Origin: Candidatus Hodarchaeota archaeon
GTDB lineage: Archaea > Asgardarchaeota > Heimdallarchaeia > Hodarchaeales > Hodarchaeaceae
Direction: 5' to 3'
Length of the DNA: 9,317 nucleotides
Assembly (NCBI GenBank): GCA_030589605.1
Contig: JAUUVJ010000135.1
Location: forward strand, 1 to 9,317
The stretch's first letter is position 1. The number at the start of each line of letters is the position of its first letter. A model generated the notes under the pieces. The model did not search any database, was not told where the DNA came from, and saw nothing but the letters and a program-made list of their open reading frames with translations. The translations under genes and the position numbers were made by a program. Shown here piece after piece: positions 1-7,400 of this stretch.

Positions 1-164
1 AATTCAAAAAAAATAGCTTCAAGAATAATTAATTCTCTCTTTCCTGGTATTACCCGATCTAATTCATAAGATATATTAAATCCTGGCATTTGAACTATAG
101 CCATTAAAAAATTAGTATCTAAGAATATTAGTTTCTTAGAATCAGTAGTGTGTTTTGAGTTTAT
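1..164 (-). CDS. PIN-domain protein, Fcf1/Utp24-like (COG1412 type), 5' part only, non-canonical start
   Basis: The minus frame running off base 1 encodes the start of a PIN-domain nuclease. The first beta strand and catalytic motif IFLDTNFLM are visible, with the Asp codon at 119-117, followed by PGFNISYELDRVIPGKREL, the usual continuation of archaeal Fcf1/Utp24-like proteins, which are metal-dependent endonucleases implicated in rRNA processing. It follows aIF2 gamma directly, an arrangement I recall from other archaea. The odd point is its start. From an in-frame TAA just upstream (194-192) to the catalytic Asp there is no ATG, GTG or TTG. The first ATG lies after the Asp and would remove it. 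I list the frame from an ATA at 164-162 that overlaps the aIF2 gamma stop in the manner of an ATGA overlap, but this start is a guess. A -1 frameshift from aIF2 gamma or an assembly error are alternatives. The family call is firm; the start is not. Confidence 0.8.
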   Translation of the reverse strand, partial: MNSKHTTDSKKLIFLDTNFLMAIVQMPGFNISYELDRVIPGKRELIILEAIFFE

Positions 165-1564
165 TTCGGTTTGCGTTGTTCTTTTCCCCCTTTAATTACA
201 CCCCAGCCAATTAATCTCCATCTTCGGTCAACTTGCCTACTAATAGCAATACGCGTTCCTATATCAGCACACACAGGGAGCAGTAAATCGATTTGAATCC
301 CTTTTTTATCCGCCTTCGATACTTTTCCTACAGTTTTTGCTGTACCTACACTAAGCATAAAATTATCATTCATCTCAATATTCTGAACGATTGTTTGTAC
401 CTCACTACCTACCACCCGTTTCATTAAATGTTGATCAAACTGCAATTTATCCCAGCTAGGAGGAAGTTTACCTGGATGACCTACTATTTGCCCAACAAGA
501 GAATCACTTTTTGTTAAAGCAGGATCTATTGGAGTTCCTATACCAATTAGTCCACCTGGTAATGCTGTATCCAGTTTCCCAAATCCACTACGCAAGCTAA
601 TTATTTTTGTTTGAATTGGTACCCATTTATTCCCCCTTCTATTTCCTGGAAGAATTTCAATATCATCCCCAACTGAAAATTTCCCTTGAATTATGCTTCC
701 ACCAACTACCCCACCTTGTAATTTAGTTGGTGGTTGTCCTGGTTTATTCACATCAAAAGATCTGGCGATTAACATTTGAGGAGCGAGACTATCATCCCGT
801 TTTGGTGTAGGTAGGTTTTCTTCTATATTCTGTATTAATAAATCAATATTTGCACGATGAACTGCGCTAATAGGTACAATAGGTGAATCCTTAGCAGAAG
901 TAGTAGAGATGAATTTTTTCAGATCTTCATAGTTTTTCAATGCATCTTTTTCTGAAACCAACTCAATTTTGTTCTGACATACAATTACATTCTCCATCCC
1001 AATGATATCCATTGCTGCTAAATGTTCTCGAGTCTGTGGCATTGGTACTCTTTCATTCGCAGCCACAACTAGCATAGCTCCATCCATAATACTTGCGCCA
1101 GATAACATTGTAGCCATTAATACCTCATGTCCAGGAGCATCAACAAATGCAACCCTTCTAAGAAGAACTGTATCTTTACCACATGTGGGACATTTTTCTT
1201 GGGTTGTATACTTTTCAGGACTAGAACAATCAGGACATTCACGAAATTCTGTTTCCGCATATCCTAATCTAATTGAGATTCCACGGCGAATTTCCTCACT
1301 ATGAGTATCAGGAAATTTGCCTGTAAGAGCTTCTGTTAATGTCGATTTTCCGTGATCTACGTGTCCAATCATTCCAATACTTATTTCTGCTTGACTGGGT
1401 ACTTCTGTTTTTGACTTTACCGCAGTTTTAATTGCCTTTTTTGACTTTACCGCAGTTTTCGTTGCTTTTTTTGCTTTTTTCGCGACAGTTTCTGCTTTTT
1501 TTGCTTTGTCTGCGGCTGTAGATGTTGTTTTCTTCTTTGTTGAAGCTCTTTTCTTCCTCGTCAT
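161..1564 (-). CDS. Translation initiation factor aIF2 subunit gamma
   Basis: This is the GTPase subunit of archaeal IF2, which binds GTP and Met-tRNAi and brings the initiator tRNA to the small ribosomal subunit. The G-domain motifs are clear: P-loop GHVDHGKS at residues 67-74, DAPGH at 142-146, NKIE at 198-201 and SAVH at 233-236. Two CPxC-type pairs (Cys 110, 113, 125, 128) form the zinc knuckle typical of the gamma subunit. Two beta-barrel domains follow to the C-terminus, which ends near the usual place (RLIGWGVIKGG plus a short basic tail). At 467 residues it is about 55 longer than common archaeal homologues because of a lysine/alanine-rich N-terminal extension. The ATG at 1564 has a GAGG site six bases upstream. 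S6e ends 19 bases before it, so the two are probably co-transcribed. A PIN-domain frame begins at or within its 3' end. Confidence 0.97.
   Translation of the reverse strand: MTRKKRASTKKKTTSTAADKAKKAETVAKKAKKATKTAVKSKKAIKTAVKSKTEVPSQAEISIGMIGHVDHGKSTLTEALTGKFPDTHSEEIRRGISIRLGYAETEFRECPDCSSPEKYTTQEKCPTCGKDTVLLRRVAFVDAPGHEVLMATMLSGASIMDGAMLVVAANERVPMPQTREHLAAMDIIGMENVIVCQNKIELVSEKDALKNYEDLKKFISTTSAKDSPIVPISAVHRANIDLLIQNIEENLPTPKRDDSLAPQMLIARSFDVNKPGQPPTKLQGGVVGGSIIQGKFSVGDDIEILPGNRRGNKWVPIQTKIISLRSGFGKLDTALPGGLIGIGTPIDPALTKSDSLVGQIVGHPGKLPPSWDKLQFDQHLMKRVVGSEVQTIVQNIEMNDNFMLSVGTAKTVGKVSKADKKGIQIDLLLPVCADIGTRIAISRQVDRRWRLIGWGVIKGGKEQRKPK
182..188 (-). other. Candidate -1 ribosomal frameshift heptamer
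   Basis: On the minus strand the heptamer GGGAAAA lies in the aIF2 gamma frame as G GGA AAA, the X XXY YYZ layout of a -1 slippery site. It is similar to GGGAAAG of the phage lambda tail gene pair. A -1 slip here moves ribosomes into exactly the PIN-domain frame, which is open from just upstream of the site. No convincing downstream stem-loop is visible, and the following 40 bases are A-rich, so this remains a candidate. Confidence 0.35.
1412..1471 (-). repeat. Two tandem 30-base repeats in the aIF2 gamma N-terminal extension
   Basis: Two adjacent 30-base units encode the ten-residue repeats KKATKTAVKS and KKAIKTAVKS (residues 32-51 of aIF2 gamma). A degenerate lysine/alanine stretch before them may be a third, older copy. 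On the plus strand the units begin with the same 19 bases and differ only near their ends, which suggests recent slippage duplication. The encoded tail resembles the lysine/alanine tails of linker histones in composition. Confidence 0.85.
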
Positions 1565-1570
1565 GTCAAT

Positions 1571-1574
1571 CCTC
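1571..1574 (-). promoter_or_regulatory. Ribosome-binding site of aIF2 gamma
   Basis: GAGG on the minus strand lies six bases before the ATG at 1564. Aligned to the anti-Shine-Dalgarno sequence, its spacing agrees with those of S6e and aIF5B. It supports the start that includes the lysine-rich extension. Confidence 0.6.
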
Positions 1575-1583
1575 GAGTCTGAG

Positions 1584-1964
1584 TTACAATAACTCTTCTA
1601 TGGCTTTTGCGTCTTTACTCCTGTTGAGTATTTTAAGGTTAATTTGATATATATCTTCACTAATTAACCCGCCCCGTACTCTTTTTCGTCTCCTTTTCCC
1701 CTTTCTTGTGGGTTTATAGCCAACACCACGGTGGCCTATTAAAATTCTCTTCGGCGCGGCACCCTCAACACCAGGTACCATTGGAAACCCGGAAAGATCC
1801 GAACCACCAGTTATTTTAAAGGTATAGCCATCAAATCCAATGTGACTACCGTCTAGCTCATCCCCAAGGGTTTTTCCTATGAGATGGCGGGTCATCACAT
1901 CATCATCTATTTCTTTTTTGTAACTCTGCTTGGCATCAGCTAAATTAAGTTGAAATCTAACCAT
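1584..1964 (-). CDS. 30S ribosomal protein S6e
   Basis: Small-subunit ribosomal protein of the archaeal/eukaryotic S6e family. The family core ITGGSDLSGFPM is at residues 51-62, followed by a strongly basic stretch RKGKRRRKRVRG at 87-98 and ISEDI at 101-105, all expected for RNA-binding S6e. I choose the ATG at 1964 (126 residues), because the protein then begins MVRFQLNLAD like its relatives and GAGATGA lies at proper distance upstream. An in-frame ATG at 2036 would add 24 residues (MRNWLLVTKIVHVVDLGKR...) that S6e proteins do not have and lacks a ribosome-binding site. It lies 19 bases upstream of aIF2 gamma on the same strand, so it is probably the first gene of an S6e / aIF2 gamma / PIN transcription unit. 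Confidence 0.95.
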   Translation of the reverse strand: MVRFQLNLADAKQSYKKEIDDDVMTRHLIGKTLGDELDGSHIGFDGYTFKITGGSDLSGFPMVPGVEGAAPKRILIGHRGVGYKPTRKGKRRRKRVRGGLISEDIYQINLKILNRSKDAKAIEELL

Positions 1965-1968
1965 TATC

Positions 1969-1975
1969 TCATCTC
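1969..1975 (-). promoter_or_regulatory. Ribosome-binding site deciding the S6e start
   Basis: GAGATGA on the minus strand matches the archaeal Shine-Dalgarno consensus GAGGTGA at six of seven positions and lies four bases before the ATG at 1964. No such match precedes the upstream in-frame ATG at 2036. Confidence 0.55.
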
Positions 1976-2193
1976 GTATCCTTTTACCAAGATCGACGAC
2001 GTGAACAATCTTGGTGACTAGTAACCAATTCCTCATTGGTTGATACGTGTTATTAGATATGCTTAAGCTTACGATTCTTAATGTTTATCATATTTCAGAG
2101 TGAATGTTTTTTTTTGATTCTTCAACCTAAAGAGTACTGTAGTCCCGTTCATAGCAAGAACTCACAATTATCTGTTAATCAATAATCATCCAA

Positions 2194-2224
2194 TGAAATT
2201 TTACATCTAATTTGATAAATTTCA
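2194..2224. repeat. Inverted repeat downstream of aIF5B
   Basis: TGAAATTT (2194-2201) and AAATTTCA (2217-2224) are perfect inverted copies around a 15-base loop. It lies about 65 bases past the aIF5B stop and could form a weak hairpin in the aIF5B 3' untranslated region, but in such AT-rich DNA it may be chance. Confidence 0.3.
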
Positions 2225-2287
2225 ATGAATTACCTTCAAAAAAGGAATAAATCTACAATTATCAGAGAGAACGAATGGAATCTCTTT

Positions 2288-4084
2288 TTATATTGCCCAA
2301 TATTTGTTAGTGGTTCTTCGCTTGATTTCAATCAATTCATTTAGAGCGTCCATTTCTGTGTTAGAAAGAACTTTTTGTTCAATTATTCTTCTAGCATGGG
2401 GTTCAGGAACATCTACATATAATTCATCGTCTTCTTTAATTTGTCTTCCTGCAGTAGGACCTTTGATCGCAACGGCCATCTGAGTACCAACTTTAGCTTC
2501 AGGAACATTTTTTCCACTATCTTGAATCTGTAATAGCTGACCAATCCGTTTATTTTCACGATCAACAAGATAAACTTGAGGGGTTAATAATCCTGATAAC
2601 ACTTCTACCCCAATAATACATGGTTTACTTTGTCTGAATATGAAAGGAAGTACTTTTATCTTAGAAGGCCGAACTAAATCTTTGAGAGCTTCCTGTTCAA
2701 TTTTTTGTTGAATTTTATACTGATGTTCTTCATACTGATCTGCTAACTCATAAATTATGTCGCTTTGAAGAATTGGAATTTGATTTTTCTCAGCTTCATC
2801 TTTAGCGTCCGAGAGTATTGCAGCACGAAAACCAAGTATAATTCCGTAAGTCTCATTCTCTTCTTTTGACAAGGAAGCTTGATAAATATCTTTTTTGGTA
2901 ATATTACCTACAGCAGCAAACCTGATTTGTATATTTGAGTCTTTTAAAAAATTTACTAATGCTTCTAGAGATCCAAGAGCATCTGCTTTTACAATAACAC
3001 CTGCATCATCAGTTTCAACAAGGATATTTGCTAATTCATCTTCTATTTTAGATATTGCAGCATTTTTATCTTCTTCTTCTACAACATATAGAGCAGATCC
3101 TGCAATTGCTTCTTCAATATTTGGTGCTACAAGTTTAACTCCGATTGCCGCAATAGCTTCTTCCACATGACTAAATTTATTACGAGGATCACGAATTTCA
3201 TCTAAATCTTTAGGAAGCAAAATTGCACGTACATAAGTTGTAATAGCTCCGTTTTTACCTGCAATTACAATCTGAGAATTTTGTTTAATAATTCCATCAA
3301 AAAGGATCACATCAAGAGTAGTGCCCAATCCTAATTCTTTTTTTACCTCTAATACCACTCCTTTCCCCTTGTCTAAGTGTAGTTCGAGTTGTTTCTTCAA
3401 ATACTGCTCTGTTAAACTAGCTAATACTAGAAATAACTCAGGAATTCCCTCACCTGTAACAGCTGAAGTTGGAATAATCGCTATTTTTTTAGCGAAATTT
3501 GTAATACGATCGAATCTATCTGGTTCAAGATTAAAATGACTTAACTCAGCCATAGTTTCATAGATAATAGATTCAAGTGCCTCTATAGGAGTTTTTGATT
3601 GTTTTTTGAGAGATTCTAATAGAGGAAGATCAGGATAACTTTTCCACCCAGGTAAACGATCAATTTTATTTGCTGCAATCAAGAAAGGTACTTTTTGTTT
3701 AACTAGTATTCTAAGGGATTCAACGGTTTGAGGTTGAATACCACGTCTTACATCTATCACTAGGATAGCAAAATTTGCAGCAGAGCTACCTCGAGATCTT
3801 AAATTGTCGAAAGCTGCATGCCCAGGGGTATCTATAATCAGAATACCAGGAATATGAATTTTTTTCTTGCTCACATCAAGTAAATCTCCACATAGCTGTC
3901 GCACAGTCTCAATTGGGAAAAAACTTGCCCCTATGTGTTGAGTAATACCACCAGTTTCTCTTGCTTGAACTACAGTACCCCTAACCTTATCTAAAAGGCT
4001 TGTTTTTCCGCTATCGACATGGCCTAAAATGACAGTTATTGGGCTCCTCATACGCTTCGGTTCATCTTGGGCTTTTTCGCTCAT
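2288..4084 (-). CDS. infB: Translation initiation factor aIF5B (IF2-like GTPase)
   Basis: Archaeal IF5B, the GTPase that promotes subunit joining and positions initiator tRNA late in initiation. The G-domain motifs are GHVDSGKT at residues 21-28, the switch I region GGITQHIGA, DTPGH at 85-89 with the catalytic His, NKID at 139-142 and SAVTGEG at 207-213. Domain II begins near residue 240, domain III near 350 (ETDDAGVIVKADALGSLEAL region), and domain IV covers the last 130 residues, ending in the charged helix that contacts IF1A in relatives. At 598 residues it has the full archaeal length and lacks the long N-terminal extension of eukaryotic eIF5B. The ATG at 4084 is preceded by AGGAGAG at six bases. 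It has its own promoter in the divergent region and lies upstream of S6e across a 323-base gap, so it is probably a separate transcript. Confidence 0.97.
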   Translation of the reverse strand: MSEKAQDEPKRMRSPITVILGHVDSGKTSLLDKVRGTVVQARETGGITQHIGASFFPIETVRQLCGDLLDVSKKKIHIPGILIIDTPGHAAFDNLRSRGSSAANFAILVIDVRRGIQPQTVESLRILVKQKVPFLIAANKIDRLPGWKSYPDLPLLESLKKQSKTPIEALESIIYETMAELSHFNLEPDRFDRITNFAKKIAIIPTSAVTGEGIPELFLVLASLTEQYLKKQLELHLDKGKGVVLEVKKELGLGTTLDVILFDGIIKQNSQIVIAGKNGAITTYVRAILLPKDLDEIRDPRNKFSHVEEAIAAIGVKLVAPNIEEAIAGSALYVVEEEDKNAAISKIEDELANILVETDDAGVIVKADALGSLEALVNFLKDSNIQIRFAAVGNITKKDIYQASLSKEENETYGIILGFRAAILSDAKDEAEKNQIPILQSDIIYELADQYEEHQYKIQQKIEQEALKDLVRPSKIKVLPFIFRQSKPCIIGVEVLSGLLTPQVYLVDRENKRIGQLLQIQDSGKNVPEAKVGTQMAVAIKGPTAGRQIKEDDELYVDVPEPHARRIIEQKVLSNTEMDALNELIEIKRRTTNKYWAI

Positions 4085-4090
4085 CTTTAT

Positions 4091-4097
4091 CTCTCCT
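4091..4097 (-). promoter_or_regulatory. Ribosome-binding site of aIF5B
   Basis: AGGAGAG on the minus strand ends six bases before the ATG at 4084. It is one of the strongest Shine-Dalgarno matches in the window and a useful standard for judging the other starts. Confidence 0.75.
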
Positions 4098-4136
4098 AAT
4101 TATATTAGATGAAATATTCCGTGAGATAATAAAATA

Positions 4137-4145
4137 ATTATAAAT
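4137..4145 (-). promoter_or_regulatory. TATA box of the aIF5B promoter
   Basis: On the minus strand ATTTATAAT lies about 55 bases upstream of the aIF5B ATG. Transcription would then start near 4115, giving a leader of about 30 bases that includes the ribosome-binding site. No distinct BRE is visible. Confidence 0.5.
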
Positions 4146-4228
4146 TAAAATCTTAATAGAACTTAAATTAACAGAATTAGAGATTCTATTTAAGGATTGT
4201 AAAAATATAGTAGATAAAAAACTCAGTC

Positions 4229-4255
4229 TTGATTGATAATAATATTCTCAATCAA
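4229..4255. repeat. Inverted repeat in the divergent promoter region
   Basis: TTGATTGA (4229-4236) and TCAATCAA (4248-4255) are perfect inverted copies separated by 11 bases, a centre-to-centre distance of 19 bases. The placement between two divergent promoters would suit a dimeric regulator. It lies nearly 100 bases upstream of the aIF5B TATA box and farther from the GNAT one, so this role is only an inference. Confidence 0.35.
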
Positions 4256-4414
4256 ATCTTTTATTCTTAAGAGATGTGTAATCCTCATTCGTACATAAAG
4301 AAAATAGTTGAAGCTAGTCACTTCATTGTGATATGATTAAAATAATATTAAAGCTATCAAAGGTAAAAAACTTACACACATAAATAAAGCTCTCGTTTTG
4401 CCAGATACATTTTT

Positions 4415-4427
4415 TTTATATATAAAC
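4415..4427 (+). promoter_or_regulatory. TATA box of the GNAT gene promoter
   Basis: TTTATATATAAAC is a strong archaeal TATA-like element. Its centre is about 60 bases before the TTG start, so transcription should begin near 4446-4450, leaving a leader of about 30 bases that contains AGGAG. Confidence 0.6.
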
Positions 4428-4466
4428 ATCTTTTTTCCCTAATTTGATAATTTAGTTCGGAGAATC

Positions 4467-4471
4467 AGGAG
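4467..4471 (+). promoter_or_regulatory. Ribosome-binding site of the GNAT gene
   Basis: AGGAG lies five bases before an ATG at 4477 and ten bases before the TTG at 4482. Aligned to the anti-Shine-Dalgarno sequence, spacings elsewhere in the window are about 7 to 12, so the TTG distance is the normal one and the ATG distance is short. Confidence 0.6.
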
Positions 4472-4476
4472 AAATA

Positions 4477-4485
4477 ATGACTTGA
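4477..4485 (+). other. Two-codon mini-ORF overlapping the GNAT start
   Basis: The only ATG near the ribosome-binding site reads ATG ACT TGA, so it encodes Met-Thr and stops. Its TGA overlaps the TTG from which the long GNAT frame is open. It could be chance, a start-stop element that tunes translation by re-initiation, or the trace of a one-base indel that took the ATG out of frame. Confidence 0.4.
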
Positions 4486-7400
4486 CGACAGAACAATCAA
4501 TCCTCTTCCCTGTTAACGAGAAAACAAAGCTGATTAGAATAATTAAGAATGAAAAATCAGATTATAAAGCTTTAGCGCGTTGTTATAATAGCTTCAAAGA
4601 CCCTGAATCTTGGCCTGATGGATTTGGTGGAAGTTTTGTATTTACAGGGGAATGGATTGGGGAAAGATTAGTAACAAAGGATACATCGGCTTATTTTGTT
4701 GCAACTGATCCGAAAAATAATCAAAAAATTGTTGGGGTCTGCTTTTGCAATCCAAGCTGGAATTTGCGTAACTCTTATTATGTAGAACTTTTTTCGGTAG
4801 ACCCTGCGTATCAAAAAATGAATTTTGGGAAAAATCTGCTTTTAAAAGCCACTGAATTTGCTTTGAATAAAAAACTACAAATGCTTGGATTACACACGTG
4901 GGGGGGTAATCTTAAAGCAATGCCATTATATAAGCGAATTGGCTTCAAATGGAGACCTAATACGGAAGTATTCATGGAAAGCTACATCCCTCAAATTTTA
5001 AATTACTCTCTTTTCCGTGATATTTTTTCAAATTATATTTGGTATAAAATATACAAACCAATTATTACTCAAGAACCAAATCTTGAATTCGAAGAAGAAA
5101 TGGGGATTTATGAGTATTATTTTGAAATGAATGAGAAAGAATCGTTAAAAGTTTGGGTAGATAGGACAGTAGGATATATCAGTGGATTTCATAAGAAAAC
5201 AGAGAAACATGATATTATTATCAAAGCCACTACGCCAAAATCAGAGGCCTATGTTGGTATTGAGGAATTTCCTGTTGAATTACAAATTGAAAACCGAAGT
5301 TCTACTCAAAAAACCTTTTCTATCAAAATTAAACATACAAAAAGTATTAATTTAACAAGTAACCCTTTATCTGAAACAATAGTTCTGCAACCAGATGAAA
5401 AAAAGATAATTCAAGTCCATGGGAGATTTACAGTCAATACTTCAGAACTTGATATGAAAGTTCATTCTCAGACCTATTGTGAACATAACATCACATTCGA
5501 ACTAAATTATGACAACTACATATTTCCGCTTATTGTCGGGAAAGTTCCACGAAAAGCAATTGATGTAAACATTTCGCCTCAAAATTTTTCTACTGTACCG
5601 AATCACGAAGGAACTCTCATATTGAATTTTACAAATATAATAGGCTCAAACAAATTGATTAATTTCGATATTGAAGATGGGGTGAATATAAAATTCATGA
5701 ATAATCAATATGATCTTAATGTAAATTCCTATGATTCATCAATCGAAATTCCATTCAAAATAGGTAATACCGACTCATCTGTTGATTATTTTACTATCAA
5801 TGCCTTTTCAAATAAAGAAACCATTATTCAAGATAAGAAGATACCAATTAGCATTTTTAAAGAGAATAAAGCACTTAAATACGAATATGAAGATCAGATA
5901 TTCATAGAAAATAAGAACATGAGAGTATCATTGTACAAAAAACATCAACCTGGTCAAAATGAGCTGTATATTATAGATAAAAGCACGAAGTTAAAGATTG
6001 ATGGCCTGCCATTAATCTTAGGTTACCCATTTGACAATGAAGGATCAGAATATTACACTAAATCCTTGCTACACGAAATTAAAGACAATGATGAAGGCAT
6101 ACTTCTTCAAAGCTCTGCAGTATCAGATCAAAAGCAAGGAATACTTGTAATTCGAAAAATGTTCATACCTAATGAGAACAAACCCTTTTTTGTTACATTC
6201 TCTGTTGAAAATCAAACTGATAATGATATAGATAATCTAGGTATTCAATTTGCGAGTTATTGGTGGCCTGGTCAATTACCAATATTACAAAATGTACAAC
6301 CATTGAGTCAGGGTATTGTCAAGGATTCGCTTCTGGAAATGACTATGGATATGGGAAAAGACCCATCCATTTATTCCGAAGGATGGCGGGCATTAGAATT
6401 TGCTTATGGAACTATAGGCATTTTATTCGAACCTGAAAAGGTTGATAAAATAGACATTGGACGAAATTATCCAATTTTGGAATACAAACTTCCTAAAATT
6501 GCATCAAAACAAAGATATGATACTCCCAAAGTTTGGTATTGTTTTACTGAAAATTGGCAAATGGTTAGGAAGATTTGGCAAGATCTATTTCACCCCTCAC
6601 CAAAAAACAAATTCAATTCTTACACTCCAGTTCGTGTTATGAAAAGAATAGGTTTTACATCTACTATTGGGAAAACGATTTCCAAAGGATTCATGACCGA
6701 TCGTACTCAACAAGATGTATCACTTGCTATAGATAGTTACAAAAAGACTGTATTCAAAGGAAAATGTGAATTACAGTTAGAAGAAAACGAGCTAATGAAA
6801 TTTGATTTATCTAGAGAGAATACAAATTTATGGAAGGAAAAATTGAACATTAACTCTGAAAAGAAAAGAATAATCAATGGGAATATCATTTTTGATTCAC
6901 TTTCTCGAATTTACAAGATTCCAGTTTCCATTGGATACTATAATAGCCAAAAAACAACAATAATTCATACTAGATCTTCTAATAGCGGAGATTTTATAGA
7001 GTTGGATAATGGATTTCTTACTCTTCGTGGAAGTGCGGACTATAGAGGCCAAGTTTACTATATATCGATTAATAATAGTAAAGAAAATTGCTTATTAACT
7101 CACTATCCAAAAGTAAAACCCTTTTTATGGTTTAACAAATTTTTCGGTGGAATAGGGGGGAATATTCGTGAAGAAGATTCTTGGGATCTAACTAACTACA
7201 ATGAACTAAAATTTAAGCAGATACATATTCCAGAGAAAGGTCATTGGAAAGGAATAGGATTTGAATCTGAAATTATCGGCTATTCTCCGAAATTAAAAGG
7301 ATTACAAGTGAGAAACATCTATTTTACCTTACCAGATTCCCCTATCATCTTGGTACGGCAAGAAGTAAAAAATTTTTCGGGTGTAGAAAGAAGATTTGAT

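Larger units (their letters stand above)
1965..2287. other. Spacer between aIF5B and S6e
   Basis: This 323-base AT-rich stretch separates two minus-strand genes and should hold the aIF5B 3' end and the S6e promoter. I see no coding region and no tRNA-like fold. A T-run on the minus strand at about 2243-2238, flanked by a four-base CCTT/AAGG pair, and an eight-base inverted repeat at 2194-2224 may assist termination. A plus-strand T9 tract lies at 2107-2115. No TATA box for S6e stands out; CATATCTAATA at about 2062-2052 is the weak best candidate. Confidence 0.4.
4085..4481. other. Divergent intergenic region between aIF5B and the GNAT gene
   Basis: This 397-base stretch has no supportable gene. 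It holds a minus-strand TATA box near aIF5B, a plus-strand TATA box near the GNAT gene, and between them an eight-base inverted repeat at 4229-4255. A smaller five-base dyad (AGAAT/ATTCT) lies near 4175-4190. The rest is AT-rich without visible structure, and no tRNA or obvious small RNA was recognised. Confidence 0.6.

Noticed and set aside
1002..1304. Open frame on the plus strand inside aIF2 gamma
   Set aside because: It is the antisense shadow of a conserved GTPase domain and has no family resemblance. The plus-strand frames inside aIF5B (2895-3170, 3321-3539) and the one inside the GNAT gene (6457-6642) were dropped for the same reason.
1965..2036. Longer S6e start at 2036 adding 24 N-terminal residues
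   Set aside because: The extra residues do not belong to the S6e family, no ribosome-binding site precedes that ATG, and a good site precedes the ATG at 1964.
2090..2230. Possible small RNA (GGATGAT box C-like motif and a GGTTGAA T-loop-like motif on the minus strand)
   Set aside because: No matching box D at a sensible distance, no paired tRNA stems and no cloverleaf; the matches are short and expected by chance.
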